From positions 992,001 to 1,056,000 of the forward strand of contig CAXXVF010000002.1 of assembly GCA_963663605.2 (NCBI GenBank): a DNA stretch of 64,000 nt. Direction: 5' to 3'. Each line of letters begins with the position of its first letter. Position 1 is the first letter of the stretch. The position numbers and the translations under genes are program-made. Of this stretch, positions 43,111 to 52,003 are shown piece by piece. The notes below the pieces were generated by a model. It was not told the DNA's origin, searched no databases, and saw only the letters and a list, made by a program, of their open reading frames with translations. The DNA is from Sporobacter sp963663605. Its GTDB lineage: Bacteria > Bacillota > Clostridia > Oscillospirales > Oscillospiraceae.

Positions 43111-44721
43111 TTAGTTGTGATCTTTTATCTTAATAGAGTTATTAATAATATTAGGAAGATGTTTGGAACGTATCTCAAACTCTATCTCCTGTGGCAACTC
43201 GTTGAATACGAGAACCGTAGGCAATCCCATGCTTGTATTCTGTTTTAGGTATTGTACGTTAAACGAAAGAATATCGTGTTGTTCATCAGAAAATGTGTTG
43301 TAACAAAATAATCGTTCTATCGCATCATTATATGTTTCCTTATATTCTGCATATTCTTCTGATGCTGATTTACCTCGCATAAAAATAGCCATGTCCCTGT
43401 CTGGCATATGATAGTTCAAAGCTGGCGGATAATTTGAGAATTCATCAACGTCTACAAGAGCTTCTATCATGAAAAGTGTTTCTTCTAACGAGTTTTCATT
43501 AAACATTTTTATGAATGAATAACCAGGAATCGGCAAGTCTTTTGCATAACATATGCATCCTTTAGGAAATATTAATTTTACATCAATATCCTCATCGAAT
43601 GAAGTCCCAGTATTACTTATTACACATTGCACGTAATATTTCTTTTGGAGAGCAGAGAAATAATCATAGTATTCATTATACTCGTCAATTTCCCAATATA
43701 AATCCACAATTAAATTATACTTCATTTGTTCTTCATTAGTACCGTTAAGTGATGGTTTCGAATTGCCAAAAGGTAACCGCATTGTTGAAACGTTTATTTT
43801 GAGATTCCCAAGTAGAAAGAAATCATCAGTTATTGGAATCTCTTGCTTTTCAAAATAGTCAATGATAATTTTCTTTTCTTCAGGCCTTATTTCAGCATCT
43901 TCGACAGTAAACATTTCTGATAGACTTATTTTTTTCATACTTTCTTTGAATGCTGTGATTTCTTTGTCCGATACAAATTTCAACAGAGCAGCATCGTTAT
44001 CCGGTTTTTCTGGTTCTTGCGCTTCTAAGCGTTCAGGAACACATTTTTCAGGAATTACTATAGCTGCTACTTGTTTATATATTTCATTGATTTTTTGCCT
44101 TTTGTTTTCCATGAACTCTGAATCTATCCATTTTTTCGTATATGGGTGTGCATCAGGAGTTGGTTTATTCTCAAATAGCCCCCTCAGAGAAAGTTCGGAC
44201 TTCATTTGAGCAATAGGTAAAGCACTTATTCCAGCAAAAAATGATAGCTGTTCTTCTTTCGTCATTTCAATATCAAGAAATTCAAGCCGAACGCCATAAT
44301 TCACCGGCGTATTAAGCATAGTTGCAATGCGTTCTAAATGATAAATGACAATATTAATGGTTGCATCGACATCACACAATTCTTGGCGTTCAGCTAACCT
44401 CAATTCTTGATTTGTAATGAATACGAATCCCGATGCTTGATTTGCAGTAACTCCAGAGAAGTCGCTTATAAACTTATCTTTAATGTCTTTGAAAGATTTC
44501 TGGCCTCGCGGGAAATACACTCCGGCAATCCATTTGCTATCATTTTCAACGAAAATAATATCTTTCTTACCGTCTTTCCCCCCTAGCGGATGTGAAGGGT
44601 CAATGTTTTGGAAGCCATCATTATGTAACAAAATTGCAGCTAGTCGCTCGGCTGGCGCTTGCCCTCTGTCCCATTCTAATAATCTATGCCAAGTTTCTTT
44701 GCCTTCATTCATTCGTGTCAT
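43111..44721 (-). CDS. PD-(D/E)XK-like N-terminal protein, candidate defence effector
   Basis: A 536-residue AT-rich gene. The N-terminal domain (about 12-140) contains AAILLHNDGFQNIDPSHPLG followed by GKDGKKDIIFVEND and GVYFPRGQKSFKDIKDKF, then FVFITNQEL. From family knowledge this pattern marks a restriction-endonuclease-like domain that often heads anti-phage proteins. GGKDGKKD supplies the likely metal-binding Asp. The rest (about 200-536) is unrecognised, with an acidic, aromatic-rich C-terminal domain. The ATG follows GGGGG. It stands alone; no NTPase or methylase is beside it. Function as a defence protein is inference. Confidence 0.72.
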   Translation of the reverse strand: MTRMNEGKETWHRLLEWDRGQAPAERLAAILLHNDGFQNIDPSHPLGGKDGKKDIIFVENDSKWIAGVYFPRGQKSFKDIKDKFISDFSGVTANQASGFVFITNQELRLAERQELCDVDATINIVIYHLERIATMLNTPVNYGVRLEFLDIEMTKEEQLSFFAGISALPIAQMKSELSLRGLFENKPTPDAHPYTKKWIDSEFMENKRQKINEIYKQVAAIVIPEKCVPERLEAQEPEKPDNDAALLKFVSDKEITAFKESMKKISLSEMFTVEDAEIRPEEKKIIIDYFEKQEIPITDDFFLLGNLKINVSTMRLPFGNSKPSLNGTNEEQMKYNLIVDLYWEIDEYNEYYDYFSALQKKYYVQCVISNTGTSFDEDIDVKLIFPKGCICYAKDLPIPGYSFIKMFNENSLEETLFMIEALVDVDEFSNYPPALNYHMPDRDMAIFMRGKSASEEYAEYKETYNDAIERLFCYNTFSDEQHDILSFNVQYLKQNTSMGLPTVLVFNELPQEIEFEIRSKHLPNIINNSIKIKDHN

Positions 44722-44889
44722 AATTATACCCCCTTATACTAACCAGAATTGTATGATATATTTTTATATAAGTTGTATCGGTTCGGAACTCAACCAAACT
44801 TGCCTAATTGCTATTATGCTTTTTTCTTTTAATGCATATCTTGTAATATTATATCACATATTACATTATTTTGCTGTTTCAAATCTGTA

Positions 44890-45340
44890 TTCGTTTTCAT
44901 CCCAGCGCCTCATGGGGCGGCTGCCCCATACCTTTTAGGGCGGTGGGCGGGATAAGATTATTGGGTTGGATATCGAAGGAACAACCAGCAGAAGCAGAAA
45001 GAAATAATGTAGGCGCGGCGTTTTACAATCCTCAGCCGCCGGCGGCGTCAGCTCCTTTCAAAAGGAGCCTTTGATCGCGCAAGAACATATGACACGTCCC
45101 TCCGGAATACGACAACAGCCCGACGGGCGGATATGGAATCCGCCCCTACAAAGACGAGAAGGACGGCGGGCCGATGAGGGCATCGGCCCCTACAAGGACG
45201 AGAGATGCGCCACCTCGTAGGATTCCCCCATTGGGACGCGGAACGATGGCAACGGCGGACGGCCAATGGCCGTCCCTACGGGATCGTTTGATCGAGAAAA
45301 TGCGGGCGAACACAGTTCGCCCCTACAGGGTGCGGGGATA
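44890..45340 (+). repeat. large intergenic repeat mosaic
   Basis: A module D hairpin (about 44908-44950, ATGGGGC...GCCCCAT), a module B variant with CAGCCGCCGGCGGCGTCAG (about 45032-45070), then five REP-like hairpins: about 45125-45150 (GGGCGGAT/ATCCGCCC), 45168-45193 (GGGCCGATG/CATCGGCCC), 45257-45279 (GGACGGCC/GGCCGTCC, loop AAT, then CTAC) and 45303-45327 (GGGCGAAC/GTTCGCCC), plus a damaged copy. Bases 44722-44889 are AT-rich with nothing recognised. Confidence 0.85.
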
Positions 45341-45341
45341 T

Positions 45342-45377
45342 GAAAAAGGGCCGGTTTACGAAAAACCGGCCCTTTGG
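45342..45377. terminator. terminator of the GGDEF gene
   Basis: AAAGGGCCGGTTT and AAACCGGCCCTTT pair around ACGAA, giving a 13-bp stem. Confidence 0.85.
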
Positions 45378-45401
45378 CGTTTGTATGTATTATTTATTCG
45401 A

Positions 45402-46448
45402 TTATGATTCTGTTGACGAAGTATCGGACTGCTGAGCGTCGCCGTCCAAATACTCGCGGGCGTCTTTTTTAAGTTTCTCCCTGTACAGCAGCTGGTCCGC
45501 GTCAACAAGCACCTGAGACGATTTTTTGTAATCGCTGAACGTGATGATGCTCGTGGAGAACCCGATCGTGTCGTCATAAACGGAAACGTAGGTTTTAAAG
45601 GATTTTTTAACGGCTTCCAGTTTGATAACCAGTTCTTCCTTTTCACCGTAATAGATGATCGCGAACTCGTCCCCGCCCCACCGGCAGACAACGTGTTTAT
45701 CCAGCTCAAAGGAATTCTGCAAAAGCTGGGACAGTTTTTTGAGCACTTCGTCGCCGGCGGTATGCCCGTATTGGTCGTTGACCTTTTTGAAATTATCCAT
45801 ATCCAGAAGAACGAGGTTGATCGGCCCGTCGCGGTTTTCGACGCCTTCCTCCATCGCTTTGTTGAACAGGCGGCGGTTATACAGGCCCGTCAGCTCGTCA
45901 AAGTGCGCGCTGACGAGGAGCTTCTGATTGGCCCGCTTATATTCTTTTGCAAACTGTAAAATGATAAAAAACACCGCAATAAGCAGAAGGGGGATATGAA
46001 TCATCCTGTCAATAAAATGCGCCTGAGGCGAATAAACGGCGACAAGCTCCGGACGATAATATTCAAGGGCATGCATTACTATAAAAACGGCAATCAGCGC
46101 GCAGACCAAAAAAATACGTTTCCAGCCCGCGAAAAGATAGGTTACCACAATCATAAGCAGAAAGATGTAGCCGAGGGCGTTATTATTGCTGCCGCCCGAA
46201 TCAAAAAACGCAAACGGCAGAAACAAAAAAACCAGAAATATGAATTCGCCGAACATCATGTGGGGCGCGATTTTTTGATTATCGGAAAACAAGTAGCCGA
46301 CGAGGCATACGAAAAAAAGCACGAACCATTTCAGGCTGGTTTGCAGGGGAAACCCACAAATAGCGTTACCGACGATACAGGCAGCCGAAAGACACGCCCC
46401 TGCGATCAGCACCGTTTTGTAAAACCTTTGTTGTATTTTCGTTTTCAA
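45402..46448 (-). CDS. membrane-bound GGDEF diguanylate cyclase
   Basis: A 348-residue protein. Residues about 10-170 hold six or so hydrophobic segments, forming a membrane sensor of unknown ligand. The C-terminal GGDEF domain (about 175-335) starts AHFDELTGLYNRRLFNKAMEE and has the catalytic motif RWGGDEFAIIYYGE. It should make cyclic di-GMP. An RxxD inhibitory site five residues before the motif is not obvious (FELDKHVVCRWGGDEF). The C-terminal tail is Asp/Ser-rich. The start is TTG at 46448 behind AAGGGCGG. It is a single gene ended by the hairpin at 45342. Confidence 0.9.
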   Translation of the reverse strand: MKTKIQQRFYKTVLIAGACLSAACIVGNAICGFPLQTSLKWFVLFFVCLVGYLFSDNQKIAPHMMFGEFIFLVFLFLPFAFFDSGGSNNNALGYIFLLMIVVTYLFAGWKRIFLVCALIAVFIVMHALEYYRPELVAVYSPQAHFIDRMIHIPLLLIAVFFIILQFAKEYKRANQKLLVSAHFDELTGLYNRRLFNKAMEEGVENRDGPINLVLLDMDNFKKVNDQYGHTAGDEVLKKLSQLLQNSFELDKHVVCRWGGDEFAIIYYGEKEELVIKLEAVKKSFKTYVSVYDDTIGFSTSIITFSDYKKSSQVLVDADQLLYREKLKKDAREYLDGDAQQSDTSSTES

Positions 46449-46699
46449 GCACCGCCCTTAAACTAAACTATCCCCGCCAATCAGTTACGACCTAAAACTG
46501 TTTGGCCGCCGTTTACTATCTGCATATACTGCATATACATTATAAAAATAGAATGTCATTATACACCTGAAAACAGCTAAAAAAAAGAGTTCGGCTTAAT
46601 AAATTGGACGTTTTGCAATATATTGTTTAAATTGGTTTAATTTTCTACCGACGCAACGGCTTTTTTGGTCAATTTTATATAATTTACCATTTATTACAG

Positions 46700-46875
46700 G
46701 ACGGTCCTGTCCGCAGGGGCATGGAGCGAAGCCCCGGCTTGTGCGTCTGCTCCGCGTCCTTTCGTTATTGGGCGTGGGGCGATGCCCCAACTTTATCCGT
46801 CAGCTCCGCGTCCTTTCTTTATGGGGCATGGGGCGGCAGCCCCATACCTTTAAGGGGCGGCGGGCGGGTTTGAGA
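46700..46875 (+). repeat. module D repeat cluster
   Basis: Three successive variants: GGGGCATGGAGCGAAGCCCC (about 46716), GGGGCGATGCCCC (about 46774) and ATGGGGCGGCAGCCCCAT followed by ACCTTTA (about 46826), ending GGCGGCGGGCGGGT. The gap 46449-46699 holds no feature I can support. Confidence 0.8.
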
Positions 46876-46922
46876 AAGCTTGTTTGAAATTTAAAGCCCG
46901 TTTTACATATAATAAATAAGGC

Positions 46923-46951
46923 TTTACAATTAATGGGCAGTGTGTTACAAT
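46923..46951 (+). promoter_or_regulatory. rpsO promoter
   Basis: TTTACA (46923-46928), 17 bases, TACAAT (46946-46951), giving a leader of about 125 bases before rpsO. Confidence 0.7.
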
Positions 46952-46957
46952 ACGTTA

Positions 46958-47083
46958 GCTTGGCGTAAAATGCCTGTAATATGCCCCTTTACTTAGTTTC
47001 GGGACAAAGCCGGATCGCATTCCGGTACCTTTCCCGCCCGGTACTCGGTTTTGGGGGAATTGAAAAGAAAGGACGTATAAACC
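46958..47083 (+). promoter_or_regulatory. rpsO leader, possible S15 autoregulatory RNA
   Basis: A structured leader of about 125 bases with a CGGGA...TCCCG pairing enclosing GCCGGATCGCATTCCGG (about 46999-47040). S15 represses its own mRNA in several bacteria through leader structures. No known S15 leader class could be matched by eye. Confidence 0.3.
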
Positions 47084-47350
47084 ATGATCACTAAAGAACA
47101 GAAAAATGCCGTTATCGAGGCAAACCGTACGCACGAGACGGATACCGGCTCACCGGAGGTCCAGATCGCTATTTTGACCGAACGCATCGTCCAGCTGACC
47201 GAGCACTTAAAGGAGCACAAGAAAGACAATCACAGCCGTCTGGGACTGCTGAAGATGGTCGGTAAGCGCCGCAGCCTGCTGGATTATCTGGCGAAAAAGG
47301 ACATCGAGCGGTACAGGACACTCATCGCAAAACTCGGTATCAGAAAGTAA
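47084..47350 (+). CDS. rpsO: 30S ribosomal protein S15
   Basis: An 88-residue S15, the usual length. It begins MITKEQKNAVIEANRTHETDTGSPE with the conserved TGSPEVQIA segment, then LTEHLKEHKKDNHSRLGLL and the conserved GKRRSLLDYL, which contact 16S rRNA helices. It is a primary assembly protein of the small-subunit platform. AAAGGACG precedes the ATG. It has its own promoter and terminator, with pnp following 350 bases on, the classical rpsO-pnp order. Confidence 0.98.
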   Translation: MITKEQKNAVIEANRTHETDTGSPEVQIAILTERIVQLTEHLKEHKKDNHSRLGLLKMVGKRRSLLDYLAKKDIERYRTLIAKLGIRK

Positions 47351-47356
47351 AAAAAC

Positions 47357-47394
47357 TTATGGGGCTGGTCTGAGCGTATCAGAACAGCCCCGTT
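47357..47394 (+). terminator. rpsO terminator
   Basis: GGGGCTG and CAGCCCC pair around a longer loop (GTCTGAGCGTATCAGAA, itself with CTGA/TCAG pairing), followed by GTTATG; a weak T-run. Confidence 0.6.
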
Positions 47395-47478
47395 ATGCAA
47401 TAATATGAGGGTAACCACTGATTCATCCAGCATCACCGTCTCAGCAGGTCAAACGCCCCACTCATCGTTAAAAAAGGT

Positions 47479-47528
47479 GCACGAATGACACTATAGCTAT
47501 GTAAAATTATGCGCGAATGGCACTATGA
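47479..47528 (+). repeat. short direct repeat in the rpsO-pnp gap
   Basis: GCACGAATGACACTATA (47479) and GCGCGAATGGCACTATG (47511) are direct repeats 32 bases apart with two mismatches in 16 bases. The rest of the 350-base gap shows nothing else. Confidence 0.6.
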
Positions 47529-47703
47529 ATGAAAAGCGGACGGCCGGTCAAAACACCTGCGCCGGCGCGCCGCTTTCAGATAAAACCATCCAATAAGAAA
47601 CAGGAGCATGCAATCCCATAGCAGTTGAAAATGCGTCCGAGCCGGATCGGGCTTGTTTTCAAGTGCTAGGTGATTGTGGCTTCACAAATGAAAGGAGCAT
47701 TTT

Positions 47704-49842
47704 ATGATCATCAAGCACAGAGATTTCAATGAGTACAAGCAGTATTCCCTGACACTCGCCGGCAGACCCCTGACACTGGAGGTCGGCAAGCTCGCAGAGC
47801 TCGCCAACGCATCCGTTTTAGTCAGATATGGCGAAACGACCGTATTGGTAACAGCCACGGCCAGCGCCCGTCCGAGAGACGGCATCGACTACTTCCCGCT
47901 GGGCGTCGATTTTGAAGAGAAGCTTTATGCCGTCGGGCGGGTCCCGGGCGGCTTCCTCCGCCGCGAGGGCAGGCCGTCGGAGCGCGGCGTACTGGCAGCG
48001 CGCATGATCGACCGGCCGATGCGTCCCCTCTTCCCCAGTGACCTCAGAAACGACGTCATCATCACGTGCAGCATCCTGTCCGTGGACTACGACAACGCGC
48101 CTGAGATCGCGGCCATGATCGGCGCGTCCGCCGCCGTTTCCATCTCCGACATCCCGTTCAACGGACCCATCGCGGGCGTCGGGCTGGGTTATGTGGACGG
48201 CAAATATGTCATCAATCCCACCTCCGAGGAGCGCGCGAACGGCGAGATGTTCTGCACGATCGCCGCGACAGCCGAAAAGATCGTCATGATCGAGGCCAAC
48301 GGCAACGAGATCCCAGAGGACGTCATGCTCGGCGGCATCATCGCCGCGCACGATGCCATCAAGCCCATCGTCGAGCTCATCAATCAGATGGTGCGCGAGG
48401 TCGGCAAAACGAAATTCACCTACGACAAGGCCGCCTTCAACGACGCGCTTTTCGCCAAAATCACAGATAATTATCTCAATGACGTCGAGTACTGCATGGA
48501 CACCGACGACAAAAACGTCCGCGAAGAGCGGTACAATGCCGTCGTGAGCAAGATGATCGCGGAATTCGGCGAGGAATATCCCGAAATCACCGCGCAGCTT
48601 GACGAGATCACCTACCGCATCCAGAAAAAAGTCGTCAAGGCATGGCTGCTTCAGGGCAAGCGCGTCGACGGGCGCGCGATGGACGAGATCCGTCCGCTGG
48701 CCAGTGAAGTCGGCATCGTCCCGCGCGTGCACGGCTCCGGCCTGTTCACACGCGGCCAGACGCAGGTCCTGTCGATCGCGACGCTCGGCATGCTCTCCGA
48801 CGCGCAGAAGCTCGATACGATCTTTGAGGAGCAGTCCAAGCGTTATATGCACCATTACAACTTCCCGTCCTTCTCTGTCGGCGAGGCGCGGCCTGCCCGC
48901 AGCACCTCCCGCCGCGAATACGGACACGGCGCGCTGGCCGAGAAAGCGCTTGAGGCCGTTCTGCCGCCGTTCGAGGAGTTCCCGTATGTCATCCGCGTCG
49001 TGAGCGAGGTCCTCAGTTCCAACGGCTCGACGTCGCAGGGCTCGATCTGCGGCTCGACGCTGGCGTTGATGGACGCGGGCGTACCGATCAAGGCGCCGGT
49101 CGCCGGCATCTCCTGCGGGCTCATCTCCGACGGCGACGATTGGACGACGTTCGTCGACATACAGGGCGTCGAGGATTTCCACGGCGAGATGGACTTCAAG
49201 GTCGGCGGTACGAAAAAAGGTATCACCGCCATCCAGATGGACCTTAAAAACGACGGCCTGACGTATGATATTATCAAGTCCGCGTTTGAACTGACGCGCG
49301 AGGCGCGCATCCAGATCCTCGACGAGGTCATGCTGCCCGTCATCGCAGCGCCGAGAGACGAGCTGGCTCCGTCGGCCCCGAAGATGATCTCAATGAATAT
49401 CCATCCCGATAAGATCCGCGAGGTCATCGGCACGGGCGGCAAGGTCATCCAGAAGATCGTTGCCGACACCGGCGCGAAGATCGACATCGAGGACGACGGC
49501 AGCGTCTTCATCTCCTCGAGCGATATCGAAGCCTGCCGCGCCGCGAAGAAAATCATCGACAATATCGTGTTCGTCCCCGAGGTCGGCAAGCTTTACTACG
49601 GCAAGGTCGTTAGGGTCATCCCCATCGGCGCGTTCGTCGAGCTCGTACCCGGCAAGGACGGCATGGTCCATATATCAAAGCTTGAAAACCGCCGCGTCGA
49701 GAAGGTCGAGGACGTGCTTAAAGAGGGCGATTACACGTGGGTCAAGGTCACCGAGATCGACGACCGCGGACGCGTCAACCTCTCGCGCAAGGATGCCATC
49801 AAGGAACGCCAGGCGGCGGGTCTGCCTATCGACCAGGCGTAA
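47704..49842 (+). CDS. pnp: polyribonucleotide nucleotidyltransferase (PNPase)
   Basis: A 712-residue full-length PNPase, a trimeric 3'-to-5' phosphorolytic exoribonuclease. Two RNase PH domains flank a helical linker: the first from about residue 15 (LEVGKLAELANASVLVRYGETTVLVTATAS), the second from about 320 (RVDGRAMDEIRPLASEVG, then FTRGQTQVLSIATLG). The catalytic-site region DGDDW follows. The C-terminus has a KH domain (IHPDKIREVIGTGGKVIQKI) and an S1 domain (YYGKVVRVIPIGAFVELVPG with KDGMVHISKL). It would act in mRNA decay. AAAGGAGC precedes the ATG. It follows rpsO as in most bacteria. Confidence 0.98.
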   Translation: MIIKHRDFNEYKQYSLTLAGRPLTLEVGKLAELANASVLVRYGETTVLVTATASARPRDGIDYFPLGVDFEEKLYAVGRVPGGFLRREGRPSERGVLAARMIDRPMRPLFPSDLRNDVIITCSILSVDYDNAPEIAAMIGASAAVSISDIPFNGPIAGVGLGYVDGKYVINPTSEERANGEMFCTIAATAEKIVMIEANGNEIPEDVMLGGIIAAHDAIKPIVELINQMVREVGKTKFTYDKAAFNDALFAKITDNYLNDVEYCMDTDDKNVREERYNAVVSKMIAEFGEEYPEITAQLDEITYRIQKKVVKAWLLQGKRVDGRAMDEIRPLASEVGIVPRVHGSGLFTRGQTQVLSIATLGMLSDAQKLDTIFEEQSKRYMHHYNFPSFSVGEARPARSTSRREYGHGALAEKALEAVLPPFEEFPYVIRVVSEVLSSNGSTSQGSICGSTLALMDAGVPIKAPVAGISCGLISDGDDWTTFVDIQGVEDFHGEMDFKVGGTKKGITAIQMDLKNDGLTYDIIKSAFELTREARIQILDEVMLPVIAAPRDELAPSAPKMISMNIHPDKIREVIGTGGKVIQKIVADTGAKIDIEDDGSVFISSSDIEACRAAKKIIDNIVFVPEVGKLYYGKVVRVIPIGAFVELVPGKDGMVHISKLENRRVEKVEDVLKEGDYTWVKVTEIDDRGRVNLSRKDAIKERQAAGLPIDQA

Positions 49843-49849
49843 AATCGCG

Positions 49850-50130
49850 GGTCGATAAGGACGGATATGAAATCCGCCCCATCAGTCGGTCGTCGGGTTT
49901 CGGGACGGAAAACTTGTCCCCTACGTGGACCGGGCGGCGGGCAGGTAACGACAATCCTCAGTCAGCAAAGCTGACAGCTCCTTTCAAAAGGAGCCTTGGA
50001 TTGCAGAAGAAGCCCTTTCCCTTCCCAAGCGGGATCATAAGGGCCGCAGGCCCTTATACCTTTAAAGGGCGGCGGGCGGGTAATGAAAAAACAAAAAACG
50101 GGGCGATTTTAATCGCCCCCTACTTATTAG
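49850..50130 (+). repeat. intergenic repeat mosaic
   Basis: Includes REP-like hairpins at about 49862 (mutated tail CATC), 49898-49923 (GGGAC...GTCCC-CTAC) and 50100-50123 (arms GGGGCGATT/AATCGCCCC, loop TT, then CTAC). It also includes module B (about 49953-49990) and a module D hairpin (about 50031-50060). Confidence 0.85.
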
Positions 50131-50158
50131 AAACACGTCATACACACAGAGGTTATTT

Positions 50159-51403
50159 ATGTACGAAAAAATCACGCTGCCCAACGGCGTCCGCATCGTT
50201 CACGAGCATATCCCCTATGTCCGCTCGGCCGCCATGGGCATATGGATCGCCACCGGCTCGCGGTATGAGACCGCGCGCATGAGCGGCGCGTCCCACTTCA
50301 TAGAGCACATGCTTTTTAAAGGCACCGGCAAACGCACCGCCGCTCAGCTGGCCGACATCATGGACAGCATCGGCGGTCAGGTCAACGCTTTTACAACAAA
50401 GGAGTGCACCTGTTTCCACGGGCGCGTACTCGACACGCACCTCGATCAGCTTACGGACGTGCTGTGCGACATGTTTTTCAATTCCAATTTTGACGAGGGC
50501 GACGTAAAAAACGAGTGCGGCGTGATCCGCGAGGAGATCGACATGTACAAGGACACGCCGGAGGACCTGGCGTCCGAACGGCTCCAGACGGCCGTATACA
50601 AGGGCTTTTCGCTTGCCCGCCCCGTACTCGGCAGCAAGGTTTCCCTCGACAGGATGACCGGCGAATCCCTGAAAGCGCATATGTCCGAACACTACCGTCC
50701 CGGCTCCGTCGTCGTGTCCGTCTCCGGCAGTTACAAGCCGGCGGACATCGAGCGCCTGAAAGACCTATTTTCGGCCATGGCGGACGGCAAAAGCAAAACG
50801 TTCAAGTCCGCCGTCTATACGCCGTCCTTTACGGCCAAACGGAAAAGTCTCGAACAAAACCACCTGCTGCTCGCTTTCCCGGGACTTGCCGTCACGGACA
50901 AACGGCGCTACGCGCTGCAGCTTTTAAGCGACATTTTGGGCGGGGGCATGTCCTCGAGGCTGTTCCAGACCGTGCGTGAAAAACGCGGGCTGTGCTACAG
51001 CGTTTACTCGTTCGGCGCAAGCTACATCGACACCGGCCTGTTTGCCGTTTACACCGCCCTGGGGAAGGAAACGGAACGGGAGGCCATAAGCGTCATCAAG
51101 GACGAAATAATCCGGCTTAAAGACGGCGTCACGCACGAGGAGCTCACACGGGCACGCGAGCAGATAAAGGCCAATATCCTCATGAGCCTGGAACAAACCG
51201 GCTCGCGCATGCACCGGCTTGGTAAAAACGAGCTGTACCTCGGATATATCCCGGATCTCGACGAGGTCATCGCCAACTACGACCGCGTAACGGTTGAGGA
51301 TATCCGGGCGCTCACGGAAACCTGCCTTGATTTCACCAGCGCGTCGTTCTCCGCCGTCGGAAAGGTCGGCGAGGCCGATTATTACAGGGAGCTTATCAGC
51401 TGA
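50159..51403 (+). CDS. M16-family zinc peptidase (processing peptidase-like)
   Basis: A 414-residue pitrilysin-family metallopeptidase of the mitochondrial-processing-peptidase-like bacterial group (PqqL/YmxG type). The inverted zinc motif HFIEHMLFKG gives HxxEH (about 43-47), with the downstream Glu in NECGVIREEIDMYKDTPEDL. The C-terminal half repeats the fold without the zinc site (LGGGMSSRLFQTVREKRGLCYSVYSFGASY). In Bacillus the homologue lies just after pnp, as here. No signal peptide, so it is cytoplasmic. AGAGG precedes the ATG. The terminator is at 51429. Confidence 0.95.
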   Translation: MYEKITLPNGVRIVHEHIPYVRSAAMGIWIATGSRYETARMSGASHFIEHMLFKGTGKRTAAQLADIMDSIGGQVNAFTTKECTCFHGRVLDTHLDQLTDVLCDMFFNSNFDEGDVKNECGVIREEIDMYKDTPEDLASERLQTAVYKGFSLARPVLGSKVSLDRMTGESLKAHMSEHYRPGSVVVSVSGSYKPADIERLKDLFSAMADGKSKTFKSAVYTPSFTAKRKSLEQNHLLLAFPGLAVTDKRRYALQLLSDILGGGMSSRLFQTVREKRGLCYSVYSFGASYIDTGLFAVYTALGKETEREAISVIKDEIIRLKDGVTHEELTRAREQIKANILMSLEQTGSRMHRLGKNELYLGYIPDLDEVIANYDRVTVEDIRALTETCLDFTSASFSAVGKVGEADYYRELIS

Positions 51404-51428
51404 TTATCTATCAAAATTGTCACTTTTT

Positions 51429-51466
51429 AAACGAGCAGAGGCTTGCGCCTTCGCTCGTTTTTTGTT
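51429..51466 (+). terminator. terminator of the M16 peptidase gene
   Basis: AAACGAGC...GCTCGTTT with inner AGGC/GCCT pairing, followed by TTTTTGTTTTT. Confidence 0.85.
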
Positions 51467-51519
51467 TTTCAGGAGCGCGGCGGATTTTCATATATCGCAC
51501 GAGGATATGGCTGATGATA

Positions 51520-51940
51520 TTAAAAGGAAACGGGACGCTGTGGGCAGCGTCCCCTACGCGGGCGCAGGACTGCTCGTTTTGAAGCGGGATCATAAGGGCG
51601 AGAGGTTACTCCCTCAGTCAGCGAAGCTAACAGCTCCCTCAAGAGAGCGCCTTAAATCAGGTCATAGGGTGAAACCCCATACCTATAGGGCGGGATCATA
51701 AGGGCGAAGTCCGCTTCCTTTAAGAGCAGGCATGGGGCGGACGTATATGTCTTCCGTCAGGGGTCATAGGTATTTTCCCTTATACCTTTAAGGGCAGCGG
51801 TCCCGTTTCCAAAGCGGGGCATGGGGCGGACGTCAGAGGTCATAGTATTTTCCCTATACCTTTAAGGGCAGCGGTCCTGTCTCCAAAGCGGGGCATGGGG
51901 CGGCAGCCCCATACCTTTTTGGGCGGCGGGCGGGTATAGA
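51520..51940 (+). repeat. intergenic repeat mosaic with tandem module D units
   Basis: A REP-like hairpin at 51532-51557 (arms GGGACGCTG/CAGCGTCCC, loop TGGG, then CTAC), a module B copy (about 51610-51640), then module D elements. From 51730 three units starting GCATGGGGCGG stand in tandem with periods of 89 and 74 bases; the third ends in the usual GGCGGCGGGCGGGT. Confidence 0.85.
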
Positions 51941-51943
51941 TTA

Positions 51944-51972
51944 TTGACTTGTTATACCCGGCGGAATATAAT
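51944..51972 (+). promoter_or_regulatory. phosphoribosyltransferase gene promoter
   Basis: TTGACT (51944-51949), 17 bases, TATAAT (51967-51972), about 32 bases before the ATG. Confidence 0.75.
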
Positions 51973-52003
51973 CTGATAAAAGAAAACCAACGGAGATGAT
52001 GCT

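Noticed and set aside
47818..49182. Long open frame antisense to pnp (454 codons)
   Set aside because: It lies wholly within pnp, has no ribosome site and reflects GC-rich codon bias of the true gene.
51700..51940. Possible CRISPR array from repeated GCATGGGG units
   Set aside because: Only three units with unequal periods, the repeated part includes the would-be spacers, and no cas gene is present.
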